A stretch of 5,484 nucleotides of DNA from an uncultured bacterium (lineage in GTDB: Bacteria; Desulfobacterota; WTBG01). The notes beneath the pieces are model-generated. The model was given only the letters and a program-made list of their open reading frames with translations, had not been told where the DNA came from and ran no database searches. A program made the translations under genes and the position numbers. Position 1 is the first letter of the stretch, and each line of letters begins with the position of its first letter. Below are positions 1 through 5,114 of this stretch, piece by piece. The stretch lies in NCBI GenBank assembly GCA_938024025.1, contig CALJBY010000276.1, positions 1-5,484 of the forward strand, in the 5' to 3' direction.

Positions 1-125
1 AAGTAGTCTATAATCTCCTTCTCTAATGCTTCTCTGGAAAGATGTTTCCTCTCAATCTTGAGCTTCTTGAAGAGCTCATCAGTCATCTGCTCTCTTTCTT
101 CTTCAGTCAGTTCATAGAGTTCCAT
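1..125 (-). CDS. N-terminal fragment of an unidentified protein (runs off the left edge)
   Basis: An ATG at 125-123 opens a frame that stays open to the window edge, giving 41 residues that begin MELYELTEEEREQMTDELF. An AAGGAG Shine-Dalgarno (133-138 on the plus strand) sits 7 nt upstream of the ATG, which supports this as a real start. The visible part is charged and Glu/Lys-rich, looks wholly alpha-helical, and has no signal peptide or membrane segment, so the product is probably cytosolic. It follows the aldo/keto reductase on the same strand after 95 bp and could be co-transcribed with it, since I see no convincing terminator between them. The fragment is too short for me to recognise a family, and I assign no function. 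Confidence 0.6.
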   Translation of the reverse strand, partial: MELYELTEEEREQMTDELFKKLKIERKHLSREALEKEIIDY

Positions 126-220
126 AGTGCTACTCCTTATGTATTGTGGGTTATCAAACGTGTAAAGGTGGCCCATAGAGAGAGCCGTGATGGTCTCCAG
201 AGCAGTATAGCATCATTCAT

Positions 221-1285
221 CTATTCCTTTTCAAGCATGGCAGCAGCCTGGGTCATCAGTTGCGGTATGGGAAGATCAAAAGGACAGCGCGCCACACATT
301 CTCCGCACTCAATACAGCTGCTGGCAGGGGAGGTCATTTTCCGGGCTACAATATCTTTATAGGCCATGCGTTTTTTTTCCCTGGAGAGCAGGGGAGATTT
401 TAAAAAGTCCATTACGCCAAGGATAAAAATACCCTGGGTGCAGGGAAGGCAGTAGCCACATCTGTGGCAATACTCCTTGCCAATCTGCTCTCCTACCTTC
501 TCCAGCTCTTCGTATTCTTTGGTATCTAGTGGTGTAAGGGTAGTACCGAGTGCAGCATTTTCCCTGACCTCTTCTTCACTGCGCATACCCGGGATGACAC
601 AGGTAATTTCATGGCCGAGGATCCAGCGAAGTGAGTAGTCTGCAACACTGGCCAGCTGGCCGCCTCCCAGGGGTTTCATAACAACCGTGCCAATATCATG
701 CTGCTTGGCGAGAGGAATTACCTTCCTGGTATATTCATTCTCGATAATATTGAAGGGAAACTCCACTATGTCAAACTTTCCTGAGGTAATGATCTGGATC
801 ATGGTTCGGGGATTGTGGGCTGCCCCCAGGATGTGATTGATCTTCCCTTCTTCCCTGGCCTCCTCCAGGGCCCTGAGCCCTCCGTTGTGGGAGAGAACTA
901 TTTCCATCTTTTGAGGAGTGTCCAAAAAGGCGAGCTGGAAGATGTCGATTACCTCCCGTTTCGTTCCTTTAACGATTCTTTCCAGGGCGAGGTCCACATC
1001 TTCCTTCAGCTCTTCATAGGTCTGGCGCATGCTTTTGACGCCCAGATAGCAGTCGTCCCGCCGTTCCTTTAACACCGCCCCAATTTTTTCCCCACCGTCC
1101 CGATACACCTTTTCCGGAGAAAACTGATTCCCTGCCTCGTCCAGGTCATAGTAATTGATCCCTTCATTGAGTGCAGTGTGTATGGCCTGTATGGCTTTAT
1201 CCGGAGGTTCGAAGAAAAGAGGGAGACCCCCATAGCCGATTGTTGAAATAGTCAGGTTGGTTCTTCCCAGTCTTCTGTACTGCAT
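221..1285 (-). CDS. Aldo/keto reductase with C-terminal 2x[4Fe-4S] ferredoxin-like domain
   Basis: This 354-residue protein has an aldo/keto reductase TIM barrel (about residues 1-250) followed by an iron-sulfur tail. Family signs are the opening MQYRRLGRTNLTIS, the GINYYD strand with Asp47, Lys84 in LGVKS, the KPLGGGQL segment (204-211) and the IPGMRSEEEV nucleotide-binding region (231-240). The tail has two four-cysteine motifs: CxxCxxCxxC at Cys273, 276, 279 and 282, and CxxCxxCxxxCP at Cys324, 327, 330 and 334. This is the layout of the ferredoxin-fused reductase subfamily. The usual catalytic His after the barrel strand (family pattern D-x-x-Q-L-H) reads IDIFQLAF, with Ala at 119. The Asp47-Tyr61 loop is also longer than usual. 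An NAD(P)H-linked redox role in the cytosol is likely; the substrate is unknown. The ATG is set by AGGAGG (1291-1296 on the plus strand) 5 nt upstream. I see no convincing promoter. Confidence 0.93.
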   Translation of the reverse strand: MQYRRLGRTNLTISTIGYGGLPLFFEPPDKAIQAIHTALNEGINYYDLDEAGNQFSPEKVYRDGGEKIGAVLKERRDDCYLGVKSMRQTYEELKEDVDLALERIVKGTKREVIDIFQLAFLDTPQKMEIVLSHNGGLRALEEAREEGKINHILGAAHNPRTMIQIITSGKFDIVEFPFNIIENEYTRKVIPLAKQHDIGTVVMKPLGGGQLASVADYSLRWILGHEITCVIPGMRSEEEVRENAALGTTLTPLDTKEYEELEKVGEQIGKEYCHRCGYCLPCTQGIFILGVMDFLKSPLLSREKKRMAYKDIVARKMTSPASSCIECGECVARCPFDLPIPQLMTQAAAMLEKE

Positions 1286-1396
1286 GGGTGCCTCCTTTCA
1301 GTAGATACAGTTTTGTCACATTAAAGCACAGAAAAAACAAATTCAAACTTGTTTCTCACCGCCCCTGTGAAATAGGTTACACATTTCACGGGGCAG

Positions 1397-1549
1397 GCAA
1401 AGGCGCAAAGTACGCAGAGATTACAAAAGGGAATAACAACTGTTGCTCCTCTCCTTACAATGAGTACTTCTATAACTGTTTCGAAGATTCTTTTGCTTAA
1501 TGCATTTATATCTAATATGGTTTCTTTGCGCTCTCTGCGTCTCTGCGGT
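1397..1549 (-). pseudogene. Probable decayed GxxExxY-type gene remnant between CGCAAAG/CGCAGAG repeats
   Basis: On the minus strand, tandem words CCGCAGAG-ACGCAGAG-AGCGCAAAG (1548-1524) run into a frame encoding ILDINALSKRIFETVIEV (about 1518-1465). That stretch resembles the N-terminus of GxxExxY-family proteins as I remember them, of the type (E/D)IN-x-L-(T/S)-x-x-I-(I/F)-x-x-x-IEV followed by H-x-x-LGPG. The LGPG and catalytic part is absent; within about 15 codons the frame enters a second block of the same words in inverted orientation (1420-1397). The 9-bp arms ACGCAGAGA (1412-1420) and TCTCTGCGT (1532-1540) are perfect inverse complements. I infer that most of the gene was deleted, leaving its start and the repeats that often accompany it. 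The protein resemblance is short, so the whole could instead be a non-coding miniature element. Confidence 0.35.
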
Positions 1550-1560
1550 GCCTTATTAGT

Positions 1561-1699
1561 TTCAATCCGCAATCCGAATTCCAAAATATGATGACCCGCA
1601 ACTCATAACTCCATTGCTCCAGTACTCCAACACTCCAGTTTGTTAATCTGCACCCCTAATTGTTAGCTGGCAACTGTCAACTGATAACTGTCAACTGAC
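1561..1699. repeat. Cluster of 7- and 8-nt tandem repeats
   Basis: Three short tandem arrays lie close together. At 1564-1577 AATCCGC is followed by AATCCGA. At 1617-1640 an 8-nt unit occurs three times: CTCCAGTA, CTCCAACA, CTCCAGTT. At 1672-1699 a 7-nt unit occurs four times: AACTGTC, AACTGAT, AACTGTC, AACTGAC, with weaker copies just before it (AGCTGGC at 1665-1671). The units share an A/C/T-rich character but differ in sequence and period. No reading frame or RNA gene is recognisable here. Slippage-generated intergenic sequence downstream of the AEC gene is the simplest explanation. Confidence 0.75.
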
Positions 1700-1717
1700 T
1701 GAGGGACTACCCCTGCC

Positions 1718-2620
1718 TTACTGGGAAAAGAGTACATAGAGCAGCAGGGGTATGGTAATCACCGAGAGGATCGTCCCTGCGAGGATTGTAGATGCAGCGA
1801 GCTCCGGCCGTTTACCAAATTTTTCACAGAGAATAAAATTAAAGATAGCAGGGGGCATGGTGGCCTGTACAAGCACAATGTAAGCGGGAATTCCCTGCAA
1901 CCTGAAAAAATAGATGCACCCGAGGCCGCTGATGAGACCGACTAAAAATCGTACTGCTCCAAGAGTGAGAGAAGTGCTTTTATCATAGGCCTTAATGGTG
2001 CTGAGGCGAACCCCCAGGGAAAAGAGCATGAGGGGGATTGTCGCACCCGCGAGGAGTTCTACCGGCCGTTCGATGACGAGGGGCAATGATACCTGGGCCC
2101 TGTTGAGCAGTAGTGCTGCGATTGCAGCGGGGGTGAGGGGTAAGAGCAGGGCCTCTTTCAGTTTGCCCCTGCCACCGGCGATAACACTGCCGACCGTGTA
2201 ATGAACGATTGACATGGCAACGAAGAATATGGTTGCCGCCGCAAGCCCTTCCTTGCCAAAGGCAAAGTAACAGATGGGGAGGCCCATGTTGCCGCTATTC
2301 ATGAATGCTACTGTAAGCGTGGCGGCAGGCGAACCGGCCACAAGTTTTCTTGCTGTAACTAAGCCGAAGAGAATCCCCAGAATTGCTACGGTGAATGAAC
2401 TTGCCAGAATGGGATAGAAATTGTCGTAGGTAAGTGCTTCGTCAAGAAGCGAGTGAAATACGAGTGCAGGCGCCGCAATATATGTTATGAACTCGGTAAT
2501 AAATCGTATGTCTGCACTTTTTTGCCATCGGGCAAAAAAGAGGCCGAGAGCAATGATTGAAAAAACGGGAACCACAACGGATACTATCTGTACTACAAGC
2601 TCACCAAAGTTTCCTGACAC
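1718..2620 (-). CDS. AEC (auxin efflux carrier) family transporter
   Basis: This 300-residue integral membrane protein is close to the usual AEC length. Hydrophobic segments fall at roughly 9-29, 42-60, 70-90, 102-121, 126-148, 156-173, 186-204, 219-238, 245-265 and 274-298, which fits a ten-helix BASS/AEC-type fold. Family motifs are PALVFHSLL (51-59), the conserved NSGNMGLP helix break (108-115), IPLMLFSLGVRL (195-206), MPPAIFN (255-261) and the closing STILAGTILSVITIPLL stretch (277-293). Characterised bacterial members carry organic acids such as malate or malonate, but nothing here fixes the substrate. The start is GTG at 2620: a TGA six codons upstream closes the frame and the only ATG nearby (2638) is out of frame. 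The ribosome binding site is weak (AAAGG about 11 nt upstream). The gene is divergent from the MFS gene. Confidence 0.9.
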   Translation of the reverse strand: MSGNFGELVVQIVSVVVPVFSIIALGLFFARWQKSADIRFITEFITYIAAPALVFHSLLDEALTYDNFYPILASSFTVAILGILFGLVTARKLVAGSPAATLTVAFMNSGNMGLPICYFAFGKEGLAAATIFFVAMSIVHYTVGSVIAGGRGKLKEALLLPLTPAAIAALLLNRAQVSLPLVIERPVELLAGATIPLMLFSLGVRLSTIKAYDKSTSLTLGAVRFLVGLISGLGCIYFFRLQGIPAYIVLVQATMPPAIFNFILCEKFGKRPELAASTILAGTILSVITIPLLLYVLFSQ

Positions 2621-2688
2621 GTATTTGTGTACCTTTCATTACCTGCTACCGGTCTATGAGTAGCTCATTAGAAGATTTTAGTGGGATA

Positions 2689-2717
2689 AGCATATGAAAA
2701 TTACTCTGGTGTGTCAA
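2689..2717 (-). promoter_or_regulatory. Sigma70-type promoter of the AEC transporter gene
   Basis: On the minus strand a perfect -35 box TTGACA (2717-2712) is followed, after a 17-nt spacer, by TATGCT (2694-2689), which matches the -10 consensus at four of six positions. Transcription would start near 2682, leaving a leader of about 60 nt before the GTG at 2620. The perfect -35 and ideal spacing make this the most convincing promoter in the window. Confidence 0.6.
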
Positions 2718-2804
2718 TAAAACATTAGGGGCTGGATGGGTTCCCGGTTATGGTAGATTCTTAGGTAGCTAAGTCTGAGCATTTCTCTTTCAGATATATT
2801 TACG

Positions 2805-2854
2805 GTAGGAGCGGCTTTAAGCCGCGAATGCATCGCGCATGAATGCGCTCCTGC
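2805..2854. repeat. REP-like palindromic element
   Basis: The outer arms GTAGGAGCG (2805-2813) and CGCTCCTGC (2846-2854) pair with one mismatch. Inside them, GCGGCT-TTA-AGCCGC (2811-2825) forms a perfect 6-bp hairpin with a 3-nt loop, overlapping the outer arm, and ATGC-ATCGC-GCAT (2828-2840) can form a smaller one. The GTAGGAGCGGC...GCCGCGA opening resembles REP sequences known from Pseudomonas and other Gammaproteobacteria. No RAYT transposase is in the window. It is probably a dispersed chromosomal repeat with no coding role. Confidence 0.65.
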
Positions 2855-2893
2855 AGAAGTGTCACCTATACCTGATTAGCATTGTTATACACC

Positions 2894-2999
2894 TGGATTC
2901 CCGCTTTCGCGGGGATGACATATTTTCTTGCGTACTTTCATCCTGGTCGGTCATCCTCACGAAACATGAACTCGACTCTGATCGAAAAGTGGGAATCCA
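2894..2999. repeat. Composite ATTCCC/GGGAAT (dRS3-like) inverted-repeat element
   Basis: The ends TGGATTCCC (2894-2902) and GGGAATCCA (2991-2999) are perfect 9-bp inverse complements. The left unit, ATTCCCGC-TTTC-GCGGGGAT (2897-2916), is an 8-bp hairpin with one G.T pair and matches the general ATTCCC-N8-GGGAAT pattern of neisserial dRS3 and similar repeats elsewhere. The right unit starts as GTCATCCTCACGAAA (2950-2964) and ends AAAAGTGGGAATCCA (2985-2999). It looks like a second copy split by about 20 extra bases. Non-autonomous mobile element or dispersed repeat is the likely nature. Confidence 0.65.
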
Positions 3000-3111
3000 C
3001 ATCTGCTATTCAATGGGAGTATATATAATAAGCAATTAGATTTTTTTGTTTCTATTTTTAACCGGCTGGGTTACAGTACGCCATTTACCCGACTGGCGGC
3101 CAAGCTGTCGT

Positions 3112-3141
3112 CTGACCTTTGGCTTTTTACGGGACTATTAA
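3112..3141 (+). promoter_or_regulatory. Candidate promoter of the MFS gene
   Basis: CTGACC (3112-3117) and TATTAA (3136-3141), 18 nt apart, each match the sigma70 consensus at four of six positions. They lie about 30 bp ahead of the MFS ATG, so the leader would be short. It is weak and offered only as the best placed candidate. Confidence 0.3.
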
Positions 3142-3170
3142 TCTTAAACGGTGGCTCTTTAGGGAGGACC

Positions 3171-4385
3171 ATGAAGCTGGCACAAACATTTGCAGCACTG
3201 AAATCACCCAATTATCGATTGTGGTTTGGGGGACAGCTCATCTCGTTGTTCGGGACATGGATGCAGATTACCGCCCAGAGTTTCCTGGTGTTTGAATTGA
3301 CACGTTCTCCGGCATACCTGGGGTATGTCAGCTTTGCCTTTGGGGTTCCCTCATGGATCTTCATGCTCTACGGGGGGGTGGTCGCTGATCGTGTTCCCCG
3401 TCGGACCCTTCTTATTTGTGCCCAGTGCAGCATGATGATCATGGCCTTTGTGCTTGCGGCAGTTACTTTCGCGGGCTTGGTGCAGCCCTGGCATATTGTG
3501 ATTTTTGTGTTGGGGCTGGGCTTAGCCAATGCCTTTGACGCACCTGCACGGCAGGCGTTTGTGATAGAACTGGTTGACCGGGAAGATATAAGCAATGCCG
3601 TAGCCCTGAATGCAACCCTCTTTAACATGTCTTCCGTGGTTGGTCCTGCTGTAGCCGGTGTTGTCTATGCTCTGCTGGGTCCGGCCTGGTGCTTCACGGT
3701 GAACGGACTGTCATTTATTGCCGTTATCGTTGCACTGCTCCTGATGAAGGTTAAACCGCGGAAGACACCACAACACAACACATCCGCCCTTTCTTCCCTG
3801 AAAGAGGGGGTGCGGTATGTGTATAAAGACTCCCTGATCCGGACACTTATGTGCCTGGTTGCCGTAACCGCGATGTTCGGATTTGCCTATACAACACTGA
3901 TGCCTGCCTGGGCGGTCACCATACTGGATGGAGATGCAACAACCAACGGTCTTTTACACTCTGCCCGGGGGGCCGGTGCAGTGCTCAGCGCACTGCTGAT
4001 AGCTTCTCTTGGCCGTTTCACCTTCAAGGGCAAACTGTTAACGGCAGGTACCTTTCTCCTGCCCGTGCTGCTGATCGCTTTTGCCCTAGTGCGCTGGCTG
4101 CCCCTCTCACTGTTTATCATGCTCTGTTTGGGGGTGGCCCTGCTGCTGATTGTGAATCTTGCAAATGTGCTGTTGCAGGTGCTGGTTTCCGACAATCTGC
4201 GCGGGCGGGTGATGAGCATATACAGCCTTACCCATTTTGGCTTCATGCCCATCGGTGGCCTGTTTGCCGGTCTTATTGCAGAATATGCCGGGGAACCGGC
4301 AACGGTGATCACATGCGGATTACTTTGTTTTGTATCATCGGTAATCCTCTGGGTATATACACCTATGATCCGCAGGGTTGAATAG
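3171..4385 (+). CDS. MFS transporter, MFS_3 / EntS-like exporter family
   Basis: This 404-residue protein has about twelve hydrophobic segments and the normal length for the family. The start RLWFGGQLISLFGTWMQ (16-32) is the typical first helix. The signature motif A between helices 2 and 3 is GGVVADRVPRR (68-78), with Asp73 and the Arg77-Arg78 pair. The cytoplasmic loop NAFDAPARQAF (120-130) followed by the VALNATLFNMSSVVGPAVAG stretch (144-163) is strongly characteristic of the EntS/transmembrane-effector group (Pfam MFS_3). A basic central loop (193-219) separates the two six-helix halves. Proton-driven export of a small molecule such as a siderophore or drug is the family expectation; the substrate here is unknown and no siderophore genes are nearby. 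GGAGG (3163-3167) lies only 3 nt before the ATG, which is short, but the N-terminus fits the family. It is the only intact gene on the plus strand. Confidence 0.93.
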   Translation: MKLAQTFAALKSPNYRLWFGGQLISLFGTWMQITAQSFLVFELTRSPAYLGYVSFAFGVPSWIFMLYGGVVADRVPRRTLLICAQCSMMIMAFVLAAVTFAGLVQPWHIVIFVLGLGLANAFDAPARQAFVIELVDREDISNAVALNATLFNMSSVVGPAVAGVVYALLGPAWCFTVNGLSFIAVIVALLLMKVKPRKTPQHNTSALSSLKEGVRYVYKDSLIRTLMCLVAVTAMFGFAYTTLMPAWAVTILDGDATTNGLLHSARGAGAVLSALLIASLGRFTFKGKLLTAGTFLLPVLLIAFALVRWLPLSLFIMLCLGVALLLIVNLANVLLQVLVSDNLRGRVMSIYSLTHFGFMPIGGLFAGLIAEYAGEPATVITCGLLCFVSSVILWVYTPMIRRVE

Positions 4386-4423
4386 GAGACTATCCCAGGG
4401 CACCGTGCTTATACCCAGCATTT

Positions 4424-4441
4424 GCAGTAGCCATCTACTGC
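4424..4441. repeat. Perfect 7-bp hairpin just after the MFS gene
   Basis: GCAGTAG (4424-4430) and CTACTGC (4435-4441) pair perfectly around a CCAT loop, 38 bp past the MFS stop codon. A following CGGC-TTG-GCCG hairpin (4441-4451) adjoins it and shares base 4441. With no T-run it could only be a weak or factor-assisted terminator. Confidence 0.7.
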
Positions 4442-4454
4442 GGCTTGGCCGGTT

Positions 4455-4484
4455 CATGACTTGGAGGCGCAGCCAAAAGTCATG
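4455..4484. repeat. Ten-base-pair hairpin with an AA bulge
   Basis: CATGAC (4455-4460) pairs with GTCATG (4479-4484), and inside it TTGG (4461-4464) pairs with CCAA (4473-4476), leaving an AA bulge (4477-4478) and an 8-nt loop. It reads as an extended stem on either strand. Confidence 0.65.
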
Positions 4485-4511
4485 TATAAATAATATCAAA
4501 TTAATCGTCCG

Positions 4512-4531
4512 GAAAGCACATTAGTGCTTTC
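4512..4531. repeat. Perfect 8-bp hairpin
   Basis: GAAAGCAC (4512-4519) and GTGCTTTC (4524-4531) pair perfectly around an ATTA loop. No T-run follows on either strand. Confidence 0.75.
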
Positions 4532-4604
4532 AAATCCTTGCTGCAACGCTTGTTGTTTGCTTTAAAACCCCGTACTTCGCACGTGGTCGCAAAAGAAAAC
4601 TACA

Positions 4605-4616
4605 GCACTTTCGTGC
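4605..4616. repeat. Small GCAC/GTGC hairpin
   Basis: GCAC (4605-4608) and GTGC (4613-4616) flank a TTTC loop. Alone it would be unremarkable, but it shares the GCAC/GTGC closing pairs with the hairpin at 4512-4531 and belongs to the same series. Confidence 0.45.
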
Positions 4617-4621
4617 CTCAT

Positions 4622-4650
4622 TTGTTTTACGGCCTCTGGCCGTAAAACAA
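4622..4650. repeat. Perfect 13-bp hairpin, the strongest in the window
   Basis: TTGTTTTACGGCC (4622-4634) and GGCCGTAAAACAA (4638-4650) are perfect inverse complements around a TCT loop. The GC-rich top and A/T base recall a bidirectional terminator, but the tail after the stem is CAACACC on plus and TGAGG on minus, so a U-tract is missing. It may still help to insulate the convergent MFS and GYD genes. Confidence 0.8.
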
Positions 4651-4653
4651 CAA

Positions 4654-4670
4654 CACCTGCAAAGCAGGTG
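4654..4670. repeat. Perfect 7-bp hairpin adjoining the 13-bp hairpin
   Basis: CACCTGC (4654-4660) and GCAGGTG (4664-4670) pair around an AAA loop, only 3 nt after the preceding stem, so the two could stack in RNA. Confidence 0.75.
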
Positions 4671-4673
4671 CTA

Positions 4674-4802
4674 GTTTACTGCACGATTTTGCTCCTTAAC
4701 ATATCGATGGATATGCCTTCGTCGCGAAATCGCTCCAACTGCACGTTTCGCTAAGGTTTTCTCCGCCTCGCCACGACGCCTACAGCAAAATCTGGGTTAA
4801 AC
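4674..4802. repeat. 129-bp inverted-repeat element overlapping the GYD stop codon
   Basis: GATTTTGCT (4685-4693) and AGCAAAATC (4784-4792) are perfect 9-bp inverse complements. Outside them GTTTA (4674-4678) and TAAAC (4798-4802) also pair, with unpaired spacers of 6 and 5 nt between the two boxes. The interior has a perfect CATATC-GATG-GATATG hairpin (4700-4715) and a TTCG-TCG-CGAA hairpin (4718-4728). The right end reads GTTTAAC on the minus strand (4802-4796) and includes the TAA of the GYD gene. The two-box arms and stop-codon overlap resemble an integron attC fold, but the opposite end lacks the required GTT core, so I call it only an inverted-repeat element. Confidence 0.5.
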
Positions 4803-5087
4803 GTCTTTTGCAATCTTCAGGAAATCATCTATGGAAAGGGCGGTCATTGTTTGGGCAGTGATTCTTCCTTTCGAACATATTTTCAAAATCGTTGATGCTG
4901 CAACGTTCTCATTGGGGAGCTCCATTATGGTTATCACATCATACCTGCCGATCAAACCATAAATGGCGAGGAGTTTCCCACCGGCATCGGTGATAATCTT
5001 TTTTACTACTTCAAAGCGCTCAGGTGTTTTTCTCATGTCAATCAATCCATCCTTTGTGTACTTCCAGAGCGTAACGTAGGTTGACAT
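4797..5087 (-). CDS. GYD-domain protein
   Basis: This 96-residue protein matches the small GYD family over its whole length: the opening YVTLWKYTKDGL (4-15), the TPERFE helix start (21-26), and the name-giving motif IGRYDVITIMELP (46-58), with Gly47, Tyr49 and Asp50, where Arg48 precedes the YD. The end RITAQTMTAL (75-84) fits the last strand. Family members are thought to form a dimeric alpha/beta barrel; no biochemical function is established. There is no signal peptide, so it is probably cytosolic. Its Shine-Dalgarno AAAGGAGGTGAT (5102-5091) is essentially the full anti-SD complement, with AGGAGG 7 nt from the ATG, suggesting strong translation. It lies 77 bp downstream of the 97-residue gene on the same strand and is probably co-transcribed with it. 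Its stop codon lies in an inverted repeat. Confidence 0.9.
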   Translation of the reverse strand: MSTYVTLWKYTKDGLIDMRKTPERFEVVKKIITDAGGKLLAIYGLIGRYDVITIMELPNENVAASTILKICSKGRITAQTMTALSIDDFLKIAKDV

Positions 5088-5090
5088 AGT

Positions 5091-5102
5091 ATCACCTCCT
5101 TT
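5091..5102 (-). promoter_or_regulatory. Full-length Shine-Dalgarno of the GYD gene
   Basis: AAAGGAGGTGAT is complementary to the 16S rRNA 3' end over about eleven bases, well beyond the usual four to six. It fixes the ATG at 5087 as the start. The 97-residue gene upstream has a near-identical site (AAAGGAGGTG, 5473-5464) at the same 7-nt spacing. Confidence 0.8.
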
Positions 5103-5114
5103 TAAAACAGTATG

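Larger units (their letters stand above)
1286..1717. other. 432-bp intergenic region made largely of repeats
   Basis: This gap lies between the transporter gene (1718-2620) and the reductase, both on the minus strand. The first 15 bases hold the reductase ribosome binding site. The middle holds a probable decayed reading frame flanked by CGCAAAG/CGCAGAG words, and 1561-1699 holds short-period tandem repeats. The reading frames that cross it (for example 87 codons on minus, 1584-1321) have no usable Shine-Dalgarno and consist mainly of the repeats, so I do not call them genes. I find no terminator with a T-run. Confidence 0.7.
2621..3170. other. 550-bp divergent intergenic region
   Basis: This region separates the AEC gene (minus) from the MFS gene (plus). 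It holds the AEC promoter (2689-2717), a REP-like palindrome (2805-2854), an ATTCCC-type composite repeat (2894-2999), a T-rich tract (3041-3060) and the presumed MFS promoter. A perfect TATAAT lies at 3024-3029 but has no matching -35 box at a suitable distance. A CGCCA/TGGCG inverted repeat (3079-3083 and 3094-3098) could be a weak operator for the MFS gene. A 66-codon frame on the plus strand (2839-3039) lies almost entirely within the repeats and has no ribosome binding site, so I do not call it. Confidence 0.7.
4386..4796. other. 411-bp convergent intergenic region dense in perfect hairpins
   Basis: This stretch between the stop codons of the MFS gene (plus) and the GYD gene (minus) has no plausible reading frame. 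From 4424 onward it carries a series of different short inverted repeats, most with perfect stems and 3-4 nt loops, listed as separate entries. Smaller ones are CAAC-GCTT-GTTG (4544-4555), TTCG-TCG-CGAA (4718-4728) and GCGAAA/TTTCGC (4724-4729 and 4746-4751). None is followed by a T-run in either direction, so none is a standard intrinsic terminator. Two copies of ACTGCACG (4678-4685, 4738-4745) are direct repeats. A structured RNA, a composite repeat or an accumulation of palindromic elements are all possible. Confidence 0.7.

Noticed and set aside
42..362. 106-codon frame on the plus strand
   Set aside because: It overlaps, on the opposite strand, the fragment at 1-125 (which has a good ribosome binding site) and the 3' end of the reductase gene; it has no family resemblance.
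1321..1584. 87-codon minus-strand frame with four clustered cysteines, resembling a small metal-binding protein
   Set aside because: The cysteines come from translating the CTTTGCGCCTTTGCC-type repeat words. There is no ribosome binding site, and the frame is better read as a decayed element.
3024..3029. Perfect TATAAT as the MFS promoter
   Set aside because: No recognisable -35 box occurs 15-19 nt upstream, and it lies in a generally A/T-rich stretch.
3851..4381. 176-codon plus-strand frame inside the MFS gene, and a 141-codon minus-strand frame at 3887-4312
   Set aside because: Both lie wholly within the well-supported MFS coding sequence in other frames and have no recognisable protein features.
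4622..4650. Bidirectional rho-independent terminator for the convergent genes
   Set aside because: The 13-bp stem is strong but no U-tract follows it on either strand, so I list it as a hairpin only.
4386..4796. tRNA gene or known riboswitch
   Set aside because: I could not find a cloverleaf with T-loop and anticodon signatures, and none of the hairpins matches a riboswitch core that I know.
4424..4802. CRISPR array
   Set aside because: The hairpin sequences all differ, and there are no regularly spaced identical direct repeats; the only direct repeat is two copies of ACTGCACG.
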